Assembly (NCBI GenBank): GCA_030280995.1
Contig: JASXTE010000003.1
Span: 47,333,297 to 47,397,296, forward strand
Source of the DNA: Hemileia vastatrix
Lineage: Eukaryota > Basidiomycota > Pucciniomycetes > Pucciniales > Zaghouaniaceae
Direction: 5' to 3'
DNA length: 64,000 nt
Below, piece by piece: positions 35,352-47,807 of the stretch. The notes below the pieces were generated by a model, which made no database searches, was not told where the DNA came from, and saw only the letters and a list, made by a program, of their open reading frames with translations. Position numbers and translations under genes: made by a program. Position 1 is the first letter of the stretch; every line of letters starts with the position of its first letter.

Positions 35352-37363
35352 AAGTAATTCATTCTTGATGTTTTATGGATGCTGGTTATTTGATTTTTTT
35401 CATTGGTGGTTATTTTTATTTATAAAAAAACTTTGTGAATCCTCCATCTTGTAGTGAAGTGGATAAGAAAACAATTTAATTCAAAAATAAATAAAGATAT
35501 AGTGCAAAAGAATTCAATGGTTAAAAATAAGCCCTCCAAAAATAATCATTATATTCATAATATTGAATTAAAAATCATATCTAACATGCATGTAGCAAAA
35601 ATGAGTATTAGCTGCATTTAAAATATTAATCAAGTATTTGGAATTAAAGCTTCATTTTATTGCTTACAAGTATAGTATTCTGCTGTATTTGTTGGGCACA
35701 CAAGATTCAACTATACCCTAAACATAAACAATTAAATGTGAATCTTAAATCCAATGCCCAATTATTATGATAAAAACAGCAATAATACATAAGTATGTGT
35801 TGACGCTTTATTTAATTTTTCTCCATATATCAATAATATATCAAACCTCCAGATATCCATAATTTATAATGTTGAAAGGTATAGTTTATTTAAACAAGAA
35901 TCAACTATACCTCTACCATTAATAAAATTACAGGAGGCCAAAACAATAAATTATTGATATGTAGAAAAAAATTGATCCCATACACATGTGGATAATATTA
36001 TATTATATTTTATTTAATTATTCAATATATAATGATTGAGGATAATAAAAAGCTTAAAAATGAAATATTGAAAAATAGATATACTTACTTGAAATTTAAG
36101 AAAAATCCTTTGGTAGGAGATGATTAATCGATAAATAGACAACTAATCTGTTAATTATAATTTTTATGAATAGATTATTGTAGAAAAATAAGTATCATTT
36201 TTATTGAATGAAAAAAATAAAAAAAGAGAAAGAGGAACCAATATAAATTTTGGATGCTAACCAAAAATTAGCTTTTTGATTATACTATGACAAGTTAGAG
36301 ATCTAGCTTCCAAGAGTTAAAAACAATCTTCATTTCTATTTTTTTAAAGAGATTAAAAAGGAGAATAAAATACCAACAATCCAAGCTAGTAATCTGTAAA
36401 CAAGTGACTTTGGTGGAAAACCTAATCATTGAGAAAAATGGATTCCCTAAAAGTTGAACTTATATTTAAAGTGAAATTAATATTTTTATTTAAGAAACAA
36501 GTATAAGGGACTAAAAAAAATAAAAAACTCTTAATTTTTAAAGATGGAAAGCTAATTATAATAACCTGTCTCTTGTAAGTGGAAAGAGAGAAGTAGAAAG
36601 TTTGCCACTTGGATGAAAATTTGCTTACAGTTATGCATATAGAAACATGAAAGTTGCTGAATCTTGTTGCATGGCATGCAGTGACTTGCATGAGGTTTAT
36701 ATGCAACAGGTTTTTACACAGCAATATATTTTAAAAACAATCACAAAACATTTTCACATGCTGTTAATTAAAACTTACATAATGATTTTACAGCTTATTT
36801 ATATAGGGTTTCACAAAGTATAATTTGAGGAACCAAAGCCGTGGATAGTTGCACATGGATGCAATTAATATTTATTTTTACATATTTTTCAAATTCAATC
36901 AACTTATCCATATCATTTGTTCACATTAGGTGGGAAAACTCACCTTCAGCTGGTATGGACACATTTTTTATCACTTATTATTTTTGTTGCCACTAAGTTG
37001 AGATTTGGCTACAAAAGAGTTAACAACTAAGCGTATATTTCTGCAAAACAATATGCACACAAAATCAGTATCCTGATATTTTATACATGTTAAAACTGGG
37101 TATATAAGTTTTGGCATTTAAAAATATCCAATACCACTTTTTCTGGCTTTGATTTTTTATTATGCACATATTCATTTCACACTGTCAAAAAATTATGCCA
37201 AATTTCATGTAAAAGAGTAGGGAAAATTTTAATATCTCAACTCTTATATTATTTCTTATTAATTCAAACCAGCCCGGATAACCTAGCTGGTGGTTTATTT
37301 TTTATAGTAGCCAATGTTGCTTAAAGAAAGATTGGCCGCTCAAATCTCACCTTAAAGCCTCCT
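35352..37363. other. No recognisable gene
   Basis: AT-rich DNA. A 100-codon minus frame (36,422-36,724) has no family resemblance and I treat it as chance. Confidence 0.45.
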
Positions 37364-37694
37364 AGCCAGTGTTGTCTGGCTGGGAGATGAAAAACAAATA
37401 CATTTCAGCCAAAGTCTCTTGTAGCGACTTAGGTTGCTTTAAAAAAACTTACAGCCAGTTTTAAACTGGCTGCAAGTCATTAATATAAAAAGTGAGCAAA
37501 TTTGCTGCATGCAACTTCACTTGCTTTTAAAGACAACATCTTGCAGGCAGTTTTGAACTTCCTGCAAGATGTATTATTAAATTGACCAAAGCCACTAAAA
37601 GTGGCTTTGGTCAGTTTTTATTTTATTATAATTAAAAGCTGGCAGCAAAAAATATTTTTTATTTTCAAACCCAAGCCACTTCCTGTGGCTTGGG
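37364..37694. repeat. Cluster of five short hairpins
   Basis: Five inverted repeats lie in 330 bp: 37,364-37,381 (AGCCAG/CTGGCT), 37,452-37,472 (CAGCCAGTTT/AAACTGGCTG), 37,537-37,571 (CATCTTGCAGG/CCTGCAAGATG), 37,584-37,612 (GACCAAAGCCACT/AGTGGCTTTGGTC) and 37,670-37,694 (CCCAAGCCAC/GTGGCTTGGG). All arms are perfect (6-13 bp). The sequences differ but share a GCCA/CAGG theme. The last one is followed by a T run and then by a MITE-like element. Confidence 0.7.
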
Positions 37695-37699
37695 CTTTT

Positions 37700-38167
37700 T
37701 TCACTATGCGCCAAGTATGATATTCCTGATGGGGATATCCAGTCTGAGTTGCGTATATTTTAGTAAGGGACATAAGGTAAGAAAAAAAAATGTAAGAAAA
37801 GCAAGTGCAAGAAAAATAAATGCAAGGAAGGTAAGTGTGAGTAAAATCACTTGCAACCATGAGAATTTTTTTTTTGAAAAAAATTAAAAAAAGGTAAAAT
37901 ACAGAAAATAAAGTAAAAATAAAAAATTGAAAATAAAAAAATCATTTTTTGAAAAAATTAAAAAACAAAATTTCCCATGGTTGCTACATATTTTTCTTAC
38001 ACTTATTTTTCAAACAATTTTTTTTTTTGCACATATTTTCCTTACACTAATTTCTATCCCACATATTTTTCTTAAAGATATTTTTCTATCCTTATGTCCC
38101 TCCCTACAATATCACCAACTTGCACTGAATATCCCCATCAGGGATATCTTACTTGGTGCATAGTGAA
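37700..38167. mobile_element. MITE-like element with long terminal inverted repeats (468 bp)
   Basis: 37,700-37,777 (TTCACTATGCGCCAAGT and onward) and 38,090-38,167 (ending ACTTGGTGCATAGTGAA) are inverted copies, about 80% identical over about 78 bp, with weaker similarity continuing inward. The ends carry CACTATG, reminiscent of CACTA-type termini. No coding capacity. I could not confirm a target-site duplication. Confidence 0.7.
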
Positions 38168-38741
38168 TATTTTTATGTAATTTTAAATCACTACCAGCCA
38201 GGCTCCCTCTTGCTGGAAGTGTTATATAAAATTAGAAATCTTGAAAAAAATATTAGAAGAAATATAAAATGCATATTCTTTGATATATTAAGAGTTATGT
38301 CTAGTAGAGAATTAATGAAGGGATTAATGGCTCAAAAATAAAATGGGATACTTCTGATAAGGAGAGTTCTAGAACAGTAGATATTTTCTATGAAAATGAT
38401 ATGGGATGGAGTAAATTAGGGGGTATCAAACTTGATCAAATATGCCACAAAAAAAGTACCAAACACTCCATCAGAAAATGAAATACACCTGCCCTTGAAA
38501 GATGTAATTTGATGGTGTGCTTGACCTCAAACACAACTTCTTTTGGGAAAAAAAGCCATCAAAACACTTCTCTCCTTCATCTTGATTAGTTAGCACTAGG
38601 TACAGAGATGCCACCTCCTTAGATTTTTTTCACCTAACTCTTAAGAGCTTATTATTCAACATGTGAAAAATGTGACTTCCCACCACTTTAGCAGCCTCTT
38701 CATCATACACTCACCCTTAGTTTTCATCACCATTCACTAAC
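38168..38741. other. No recognisable gene
   Basis: AT-rich. Positions 38,550-38,740 weakly resemble 800-930 upstream of the other Harbinger fragment (shared CTTGATTAGTYAGCAYTAG), so this is probably the 5' flank of the Harbinger-like element. Confidence 0.45.
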
Positions 38742-39170
38742 ATGCCTCTTTCAGTCCATCATCAACTAGAAATCACTGCTACTACTCTAGCCCTGGATTT
38801 ATTGGTTAACTCTGATACCAACTCCAATGCTGAACTTTACTTGGCTTACATGTGTGACACGCTGGAGAATTGCTACTTATATTTGAGAAAACCTTCCATG
38901 CAACACCAACCACAATTTAACCTTGAGGGTCTTTACAACATTCCTGAAATTAGCTTTAAACAGATATTTTTCAGAACTTTTCCTGGATTTCTCAATTTAC
39001 ATTAATTTATAAATGATCACTCAATTTTCATAAATTATTTTTTTTGTCTAGAAAGAGATCCTGCTATTCAAATCTGTGTTGCACTTTGTCATTTTAGTTC
39101 AAATTAAAATGGTGCCACATTAACCCATCTTAAAAACCTCTTCCAGATCAGATATGGAAATAAATATTTT
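38742..39170 (+). pseudogene. PIF/Harbinger-type transposase N-terminal fragment (second copy)
   Basis: Relative of the fragment at 932-1,576. The 88-codon frame from 38,742 contains TLALDLLVNSD (matching SLALDLLVESD in the first copy) and then LYNIPEISFKQIFFRTFPGF, the usual start of the transposase core. After a stop, the RDPAIQICVALCHF block follows at about 39,058-39,100, preceded by a possible intron end (TTTGTCTAG). A TAA then interrupts the SSN.NGAT region. The DGT catalytic motif and everything beyond are absent. Similarity to the other copy extends into the 5' flank, so both probably derive from the same family. Confidence 0.6.
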
Positions 39171-40269
39171 GATTTTAAAACAATGCTTTGAATCTCTCTT
39201 ATATACATTTCATGCTTCTACTCTTTCTATTTTTTAGGATTTCAGTTGATTAAATGTTTTGTATTTAAATTATAAGTAATCTTTTCTCTATATCTACATG
39301 ACTAAAATTCATTCTGGATTTCTATTAATAATTTGATTACATATGGTTTTTCAACAGCTTCATTAACCAACCCTTATGCACAAGATACATAAATTCACAA
39401 ATTTTATTTTTTTAAATTTAGAAATTTGGAAATACCCTCCCCTGAATTTTACTATATTTGGGGGTGGGGATTTCCATTTTATTTTATGTCTGGAAAAAAA
39501 ATATTTATGTAAGAAAAAATAATGGCAATACCTCCCTCTGAAAGTTACTGTGGGAGGGGATAAATATTACCAAATTTTCATTTTAATTACATAAATTCAT
39601 AAATAAATAAATCAAAAAGGATAATCAACTAAGTAAAAGTAATGGGATTCACAATACCACCTGCAAATAATTTCATATGTGACCAAAGCCAAAGAAATAA
39701 TATGACAAGAATTTTATTTAGAATTCATCCATTCAATACAAATAAATAAATAAATGAACACATTTATACAGCAGCAAGGCCTGATTGCACAAACTTTATA
39801 CTTGATTGATTATCTTTAATAATTGATAATTTAAAAATATATGAAATAAATATAAAAAAATTTAAAATCTTCTAATTACCATATTTAGAACCCCTTCATA
39901 AAGATTTACTAGAAATCAACCCTTCACCATTCACCCCTTGCCTTACTTACCTGGTTTATCAGACTTTTGTTTATCTGAAATCCAAAACCAAAATTAGTAA
40001 GCATTTCACAATATTCCAAAGAAATGAGTAAACTATTTACAAGATTTAAAACCAGGAGTTTCCTTGGTAGTTTGAAGATTATCTCTGGAATTTTTGAATG
40101 ATGATTATTCTGAGAAGAGTTCTGAATATATTTGATGATACTATTTCCTGAAAAAAATAAAAAAAATCAAAAAATCAAAAAATCAGGGGAAAAAATGATT
40201 TATAAAGAAGAAAAATTGAGGAAACAAATGATAAAAAAAAGTTGAGGAATTGACATACCTTGGGAGTGG
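39171..40269. other. No recognisable gene
   Basis: AT-rich DNA. A short similar pair (AATACCTCCC near 39,430 and 39,527, each followed by a short G run) is the only repeat noticed. Confidence 0.45.
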
Positions 40270-41080
40270 TACAATGAAAGGTATCAGAAACAATATGCAT
40301 CTTATGGAATTTCAAAATTTGAAAATGCAAATTAGTTTACATAAAAAGACTCAATTTTAAAAGTAGATATCTCAGAAATTTCCATGCCAAAAGTGATTCT
40401 GCTTTCTGGAAATGAAATTCATGTCTCTAGAGAACCTGTAATCAAAATAATCTGATATCTGAATGAGCCAAAATTCATCAAATGTTAATATTCATACTCA
40501 TGAAAAAAAATCACAAAATAGGAAGGACTCATCCAAAACAGATATTTAGCTGATAAAACAGAGCCCAAAGACTGAAGTATGATTCAAAATAGATTGCATA
40601 AGTCCTATATGCATATTATGCAACATTGAACTTAAGAAATGTAAATTAGTCTATAAAACAAGACTCAACTTCGGAAGCAGATATCTCAGCAACCACAGGA
40701 TCAAATTCAACACCATTTGCTGAAAATAAAAGCCATGCTTCTGGAGAGTCTTTTAAAAAAAGAATATATCATTTAAACAACACTTACCCTATTTATGACC
40801 CTTTTTTTACTTAAAAGAAAATCAAAAAAGGGTTATAAAAATTAAAGCCAGGGATTATCAATGGGCTAAAAAGATCTATTTTAGGTACCTATGTTATATA
40901 TAAGTATTATATTTGTTCCAGAGTAATACCTACTTGAGAATATTAAAAAAAAAGTTGATGGAAGTTTGAGCCAAGTGGATGATAAATATCTCAACAACCA
41001 GTGAGCCAAATCAGATGTTGCTTGGTGGATATGAGAGCCAGGCTTCTGGAGAACCTTCTTGAAAAAGGAAATTTTATTTG
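40270..41080. repeat. Three diverged direct repeats of about 130-190 bp
   Basis: Blocks near 40,290-40,450, 40,610-40,760 and 40,965-41,075 share the order TATGCAT..., AARACTCAA, AGATATCTCAGMAA and CTTCTGGAGA, spaced about 330 bp apart. They are strongly diverged. Origin unknown; no coding frame is maintained. Confidence 0.4.
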
Positions 41081-42652
41081 AGAAAACAAAAAAAGAAATA
41101 GAAACAATAAAAAAATACATTCAGAAAAAGAACATCTGTTTAAATTGAAAAAAGATGGTGGGAGAATGACTTACCTGATGAGATGTCTTCAATGATGTAA
41201 AAGGACCAGATAGAAGTTCAGGAAGTGATGGGTAATAGAAATAGAAGAAGAGTTAAGGAAGTTAGAGAAGATGAATAAAAGGATATGAGGGATCATCGAA
41301 AAACAGAAAGAATGAAAAAATTATGCAATTTCTGAAAATATGAAGCTTCATGTTGAGATGATGAACCAAAATGAATAAGGGAAAAAATATGACTTCAGTG
41401 AAAATTCAAAATCCAAGTCAATATGAAAAAATAAAATAACAAACCCAAGTGAAAAGTACATACAACGTGATCATTTTGAGAGAATGAAAAAGGGATTTAA
41501 AAGAGTTATGTTGAGAATTTTGTAGTTTGATTAGCATTATGACTGAGTTTTGAGGATAGAAACTTGATCAGGAATTGTTGATAAAGAAAGGAATGAAAAG
41601 TGCAAAACTTACTGGGGCATGGTGTGTAAAAATTTGTATCAAAAAAGTGGGAGGGGAAAGATGTGATGTGTGGTGAATTTTGAGGATCTTTATATAGGTG
41701 GGCTGAGCTGTGGTTGGAAAATTTGAACTAAAGTAGGATGTATTTGACCCCATGTTTGAGATTACAGGTACAAATCAGCCATGTTTCATAGTGTATTTAT
41801 GAGGCAGTTTTCAAATGAAATCTTCCAGGCCTATTTGTTCAAGTTTGAGACCCCCTATCAAAAAGTAGATGGGTAGAGGAGGAGGAAGATATCCTTAAGA
41901 AGATGAATAAAATATTACTTTCAAAAATTTTACAGATAAATATTAAATTGAAATAAAGTTTTTAAATATTTTTCTCATTTTATTGGTTTCCAATTTTAAA
42001 TGCAGTTACTGTTTCACATGTACTCATAACAAAACTTGTGAAATTGATTTATATAAGAATTAAATATTTAAATAGGAGAACTCACATATTAATTTCCATA
42101 ACAACCTTTCAAGTTATACACTTTAAGGACAATTTTGATTTTTATTTAAATATAAATATTTCTTTTAATTGAGTAAATGAAGATTTTATTTTCAATAGCC
42201 TGTAGGTCTTATATTTTAGGTAAAATAAAAAAATTATACAAAATTTAGTTTTACAAAAACTTAATAGATTTGAAGTGAGAAGTGACTATATTTTTTTAAA
42301 ATTTGAAAATAGGATAGGCATTAGTTATTTCAATCCCTATAGTTATTAATATTTGTGATCAAAAAATTTGCTAAATTTATCTATTGTTGCAATTATGTAG
42401 TAAAAGATATCATTATTGTAAATTAAATTTTATTTCATAATTTTATGGTTTATCTTTTGGATGCATATAATGCTTAGGTATGTTAAGGAATAATTTTCAT
42501 CCTCTAAATAAATAATCATATTGGATATTCAAAAGCTTATGTTGGATCAATATGTGCTCAATGTGTGCTCAATGAAGGATAAAATTATGGTTATAGTTGA
42601 TCAACTTATGCATAACTTGACATCAATTAAGGTTCATTTTTGGACCAATCTG
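41081..42652. other. No recognisable gene
   Basis: AT-rich DNA up to the target site of the Copia element. No coding or repeat signal recognised. Confidence 0.5.
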
Positions 42653-42657
42653 AGAAT
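42653..42657. repeat. Target-site duplication of Copia element E (left)
   Basis: AGAAT, repeated at 47,985-47,989. Confidence 0.88.
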
Positions 42658-42834
42658 TTTTAAGTCACTAGGACTATGTACTTAGTTATGTGTGCAAATT
42701 TATATAGACTGTAGTCGCGGCGTCCCCTGTTCTCCGGTTCTTTCCGGAGCTCTACAGGCTGACACAGTGCTACAGGTAAAGTAATGTAATCACTCGGTTC
42801 TTTCCGGAGTTCTACAGGCTGACACTGTGCTACA
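42658..42834 (+). repeat. 5' LTR of element E
   Basis: 177 bp. Contains a 40-bp direct repeat (42,735-42,774 and 42,795-42,834), starting CGGTTCTTTCCGGAG and ending GTGCTACA, the second copy ending exactly at the LTR border. The next bases, GGTTATGGGC, occupy the primer-binding position; no tRNA match recognised. Confidence 0.9.
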
Positions 42835-42917
42835 GGTTATGGGCTGTACTCGTGGGCACTGAAACGTTAGCCAACCAGAAATTCCACTAGCGTTAGCGAC
42901 ACAAAAACCCCCAGCGC

Positions 42918-45900
42918 ATGTCTGAAAAAGACTTACCTTCATCTTCCCGCGCTGGTAAAAGAATTACCCAATTGATATCCAACCGAGAGCTAAGGAGCAT
43001 CGGCATCAAACCTCCCCATCAACGTACCTTGAAACAAGACCCTTCCCCTACCCCTGCACCTACCCTCACCCCTATTCCTGGAACCCCCATCGCTTCCTCC
43101 TCAAACCTTTCTAAACGAACGTCAAATAGCGAGGCCCCTTCCTCCCCTATCACTACCCCCTCCTCCCTTACCCCTAACCCTCCATTATCTACTGCTAACC
43201 CTACCCCCTCCTCCTACCTACCTGCCCTACCTACCATATCTAAACCAACCACTACCTCCTCTAACATATCTAAACCCACCACTACCCCCTCTAACATATC
43301 TAAAACCGCCACCACCCCCTTTGAAAACGCTAGCAATAATACTTCCCCTACCTTTATTGCTAGCGCTAATCTCTCCCCTACCTTAGCATCTCAACCTACC
43401 ACCCCTACCCTTATATCACATAGACCTGTAGTAAACACCACCCCTGTGAATACCCCTATCGACCATCTTACTCGCACTATTGGGGATCTTTCACTAAGCT
43501 CAAATACTATGGCACAATCCTCATCTTTTAATTGTTCCAATTCTCCTTTCCGAAGGAGTGCGCCACCTCACCTCCCACAGACTACACAACAGATAAGCAT
43601 GACTGAGAGACAAAGAACTTTAAGGAATGTGATAGAATTTAATAGAATTTACCAAATCCATCCCTACTCTTGACAACCCTGAGGGCAATTTCTCTGAATG
43701 GCACAGTAATGTCCTGGCTTTAGTCAAGGACTTTGTAGGCACAAGGGCTTATCCATTGAATGATGGCACTGGCCCTGATGATTATGAAGACAGAGTGACG
43801 CATCTAATCCTTTTGCACTCCATTTCTCCTAACCTGCGCCATGAAATATCTACAGACTGGAAAGCACGCCCAACCTATCTTCATATCATCAACAAATTCT
43901 CTAGGTCTAATCATACTTCCAAAATGACAGCCATTTGTAATTTCATCAATCTAAAGCAAACACAGTTCACATCCCACAGTGAGTACCTCGAGGCATTCAA
44001 CAAATATTTCAAGGCGATTGAACGCCAAGGAATCACTTTTGATCATAAAGTATTCAAAGCGCTAATGTCTCACGCCTTATTACCTTTGTCTCTTAAGGAT
44101 CTATACGTTGATCTCTGTGTTGCTTTAGACAATTGTGCTGACTCAAATGCGGTCACTTTTGAAGATTTCTGTCAACTGATGCCATCTTTGACTCAAAATA
44201 GGGTGGATAGAGAATCTGTATCAACAACCCCTGCTGCTTCTTTGTCATCTGAACCCATCTTTAGTGTGGCAGCTCATCCCCAATGCCATACAGACTCCTA
44301 CAGACCCCCAGGTGCTCAAAGACAATGCCACGAATGCAAATCAACTTCCCATTTCTTTACCCACTGTCCCTACAACCTTAATTCATCCACCTTTTCTGCA
44401 AGACTCTACCTCATGAGAGAACGTGCTACAGCCCTCGCTTCTGATCCGAATGCGAAAAGCAAACCAATATACATCCCTTATAAAAGACCACAACGCAGAC
44501 ATATTAGAGCAAGAGATGTACAAATTGAGGCAGATGAAGTAACAATATTTGAAGAAAATGTAGAGGCATTGTATGAACAATTGGAACAGATTGATCTGAA
44601 CAATGCAGAATGGTCACTTGAAGCGCTTTCCGGGAATGTGGCAATATTGGACTCTGGTGCCACCCATCATGTAACTGGAAATGTGAGCCTTCTCAGCAAT
44701 TTCAGACCTCTTAAAAATCAAATCCCTATCAAAGTAGCAACTAACTGTCCTTCCTCATTTATCACCGGCATAGGGGACCTAAAAATCAAAGGAGATGGGA
44801 AAGTTGTTACTATTACCAATGTCTTTTACTGTCCAGAAGTTAGAACTACTCTTATTTCTCTCTTTGATTTAGTGGACAATGGTTTTTGTTTTGATTTATG
44901 TTCTGAAGACAAGAATTTAGGTATTTATTTTAAAGATGAACTGATTATGACAGGGCGGTTGGAAAGTACTAGGAGAAGATGGATTTTAGATGTAATTAGG
45001 TCTAGTGACTGCAATCAAAATGTTTCCTCTTATCATTTTCCATTGCACCCTTCCCTCCTGCGTACTGTTAAAAAGAATGAAACCATCAATCGACCCCCTG
45101 CTGCAAAAGGTTCCCTCATGGACTGGCATAGAAGACTTGGCCATACCAGTGAAAACACCATTTGTACTATCATCAGAACTGGAATTGGTGCTGGATTTCC
45201 CCTCTCTATACCACCAGGTAAGATTGACTGTGAAGATTGCTTAATAGCCAAAAGTACAAGAAAACCATCAGCAACACGAGAATCAAGACCAGAATCAATG
45301 ATGAGCCTTATTGTTGGAGACCTGGTTGGTCCTATGGATCCCACTGTTAATGGAGCAAGATGGGCGGCAATGTTTAGAGAAAGTTCAACTTCCTATGGTG
45401 AGGTATTTTTGCTCAACTCCAAATCTGAGGCCACAACTGCTTTTGTTACCTTTTATAAAAAGCTTGAAAATGTTACTGGTAAGAAATTACAAGCATTAAG
45501 AACCAATGGGGGGGAAATGCACAGTAAACAGATGGCTCAGATCCTGGCTGACATTGGAGCTACTCACGAGATCACCTGTCCTCACCACCATGAACAAAAT
45601 GGATCAGCAGAACGTTTCAACAGAACTGTTGGTGACATTGCCAGGACAATCTTACTAGCAAGTGAACTACCTGAATGTTTCTGGGGCCTTGCTTACAAAT
45701 GGGCAGCCCATGTTCACAACCGGCTCCCAAATGTCAAGACTGGTGACAAAACTCCTCTGAAGCTCATGTACAATTGTGACCCAACTTACTCAAACCTCAG
45801 AATATTTGGTGAAACAGCTTTTGTCCATATCCACAAAGAAACTAGACGTAAACTGGACCAACGAGCTTTGATTTGTAAGTGTATAGGTTATTCTCTGAAT

Positions 45901-46242
45901 AATGCAGGTTGGATTTTCTGGCACCCAGAATCAAACTCCTTTTTTGAATCTGCTATGGCTGTTTTCCCTGGTGACCAACTTCCTGCTCACAAAGCTGCTT
46001 ATCAACCACCACCATCTAAGGGCTCTCTAGGTCATATCCTCAATAATATGAAGCTAGGTGATTTCAAGGGTGAGGAAACTCTTATCTCTCAGGAAAAATC
46101 TGTACATGAGACTGTTAAAAAAGGTCTGTCCCAATCATCCATTATTCCCAGAACACATCTGCAAGCTATGATCTCGCCTGACAGTCACAAGTGGGACCAA
46201 GCTTGCAAAAGGGAACTACTAAACATGAAAGATATGGATGTA
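42918..46242 (+). pseudogene. Copia gag, protease and integrase (element E)
   Basis: Starts at ATG 42,918 (MSEKDLPSSSRAGKR). The first 200 residues are Pro/Thr/Ser-rich with TPSNISK-like repeats. A 10-bp tandem duplication (ATAGAATTTA twice, 43,632-43,651) shifts frame; the reading then continues TKSIPTLDNPEGNF into the long frame from 43,756. That frame has a gag region, a zinc knuckle (CHECKSTSHFFTHC, C-x2-C-x4-H-x4-C), protease LDSGATHHVTG, and integrase with WHRRLGH and CEDC zinc ligands, VGDLVGP (first Asp), and QNGSAERFN (Glu). The second Asp is missing: the sequence is RTNGGE where Copia integrases have RxDNGGE, consistent with a 3-bp in-frame deletion. A TAG ends the frame at 46,243. 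Confidence 0.88.
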
Positions 46243-47670
46243 TAGTATGAGGAAAAGCTCCCTCCTGGTGCCAAGCTCATCAATGCAAAATGGGTCTTTA
46301 CAATCAAAAATCCTTCTTCCGAAACTCCGATCTAAAAAGCTCGATATGTAGCTAAAGGTTTTTTACAACAGTATGGCATTGATTTTACTGACACCTTTGC
46401 CCCAACTGCCACTTTTGCTTCACAACACATTCTCCTCACTTTAGCAGCTTATCACAAATGGCCTGTCAAATCTTTTGATGTCACTGCTGCTTACCTTTAC
46501 AGTCCAATTGATGAAGCAATTTGTGTGCGACCTCCTGAAGGTTACAAACTACATGAAGTTGGCAATGAGTTACACTTAAAGAAAGCCCTCTATGGTACCA
46601 AAAGAGCAGCAAGATGCTGGTGGCTTCATATAGCCAGCAAATTAGACTCTCTGGGGTACAAGGCAAGTCAGTATGATAAAAGATTCTATGTTTTTAGGAA
46701 GAAGGATTGTTTGGGTGTGATATGGATACATGTTGTTGATGGTATAGTTACTGGTAGCAGTGAGGAGGTGTTGAAGGGTTTGGAAGATGGTTTGGATGGT
46801 AGTTTGAAGGTAAAATGGAACGACAGTGTTGATGGTATAGTAGGTGTTTCTATCAAAGGAGTTCCGGAGGGTTTTGATCTACACAATTTTCAGCTAATTG
46901 ACAAGATTCTACGGAATCATAACCCATCTGGATTGACCACAAGATCACCATTACCAAACAATTTGGAAATCGCCACGGCCAAAGACGAAGAGGTAGCTAT
47001 AGAGACAACTAAATATCTATCTATTCTAGGTGCTCTCAGTTATGTGGCAGTAGCAACCAGGCCAGATCTGTCTTTCCCTGTCAACTTTTTAGCACACTTC
47101 TCCTCCAAACCTAATGCCACTCACTGGATAGCTCTCAATCACCTCCTTAGATATGTCTAGCACACAGCCACCCTTTGTCTTCACATCCACCCTGACCGTA
47201 ACTCACCACTTGAGCTTCTATCTTTTTCTGATTCCACTTGGAATAACAAAGAATTCTCAAGAGCTCAAAGTGGACACCTGCTACTCCTTAACTCTTGCCC
47301 AATTGTTTGGACATCAAGGCGCCAGTTGACAGTAAGTGACTCATCATGCACAGCTGAATATGTGGCACTTGGTGGTGGTATGAAAGACGCAATTTGGATC
47401 TCAAACTTGCTCAAAGATATCTTCCCTGATATTCCCCCTATCAAGATCTTCTGCGACAACAAAGGAGCAATTGCCAATGCAAAAGATAACCCTGGCAACA
47501 AGCGGACACAGCATGTGGATAGGTGTTTCTATATTGTTAGTGAACAACTCTTTCTGAAGAAGGCAACGTTGGAATGGGTTCCTACTGCTCAAATGCGGGC
47601 TGATATACTCACAAAATCACTGGGCCCATCTCTGACAATGCTTAGAAGGAAAGATGTTTGTGTGTGGTGA
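46243..47670 (+). pseudogene. Copia reverse transcriptase and RNase H (element E)
   Basis: Continues the same polyprotein after TAG 46,243. RT motifs in order are KWVFTIK, a TAA at 46,333-46,335, KARYVAKGFLQQYGIDF, FDVTAAYLYSPID, RPPEGY, KKALYGTKRAARCW, and the catalytic box IHVVDG, where functional enzymes have (Y/H)VDD; the first Asp is Val here. Then come LIDKIL and ATRPDLSF. Another TAG follows LLRYV at 47,158. RNase H motifs are SDSTWN, SDSSCTAEYVAL, CDNKGAIANAKD and KRTQHVDRCFY, ending at TGA 47,668. The lost Asp and three stops make it inactive. Confidence 0.88.
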
Positions 47671-47794
47671 TGGGGTTACATTTGTTTTATTTCTTTTTCT
47701 TTTTCTCTTATTTTTTCTCATTTCATTTTATTTCTTTTTCATTTTGGAGTTGGTTATGTTTGCATGGGGGGATATCAGTAATATTTTTCATAAC

Positions 47795-47807
47795 TAAGTG
47801 GGGGGGA
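47795..47807 (+). other. Polypurine tract of element E
   Basis: AAGTGGGGGGGA directly before the 3' LTR start TGTTAAG. Confidence 0.8.

Noticed and set aside
36422..36724. 100-codon minus-strand ORF as a gene
   Set aside because: No motif, no family resemblance and no conserved context; expected by chance in AT-rich DNA of this size.
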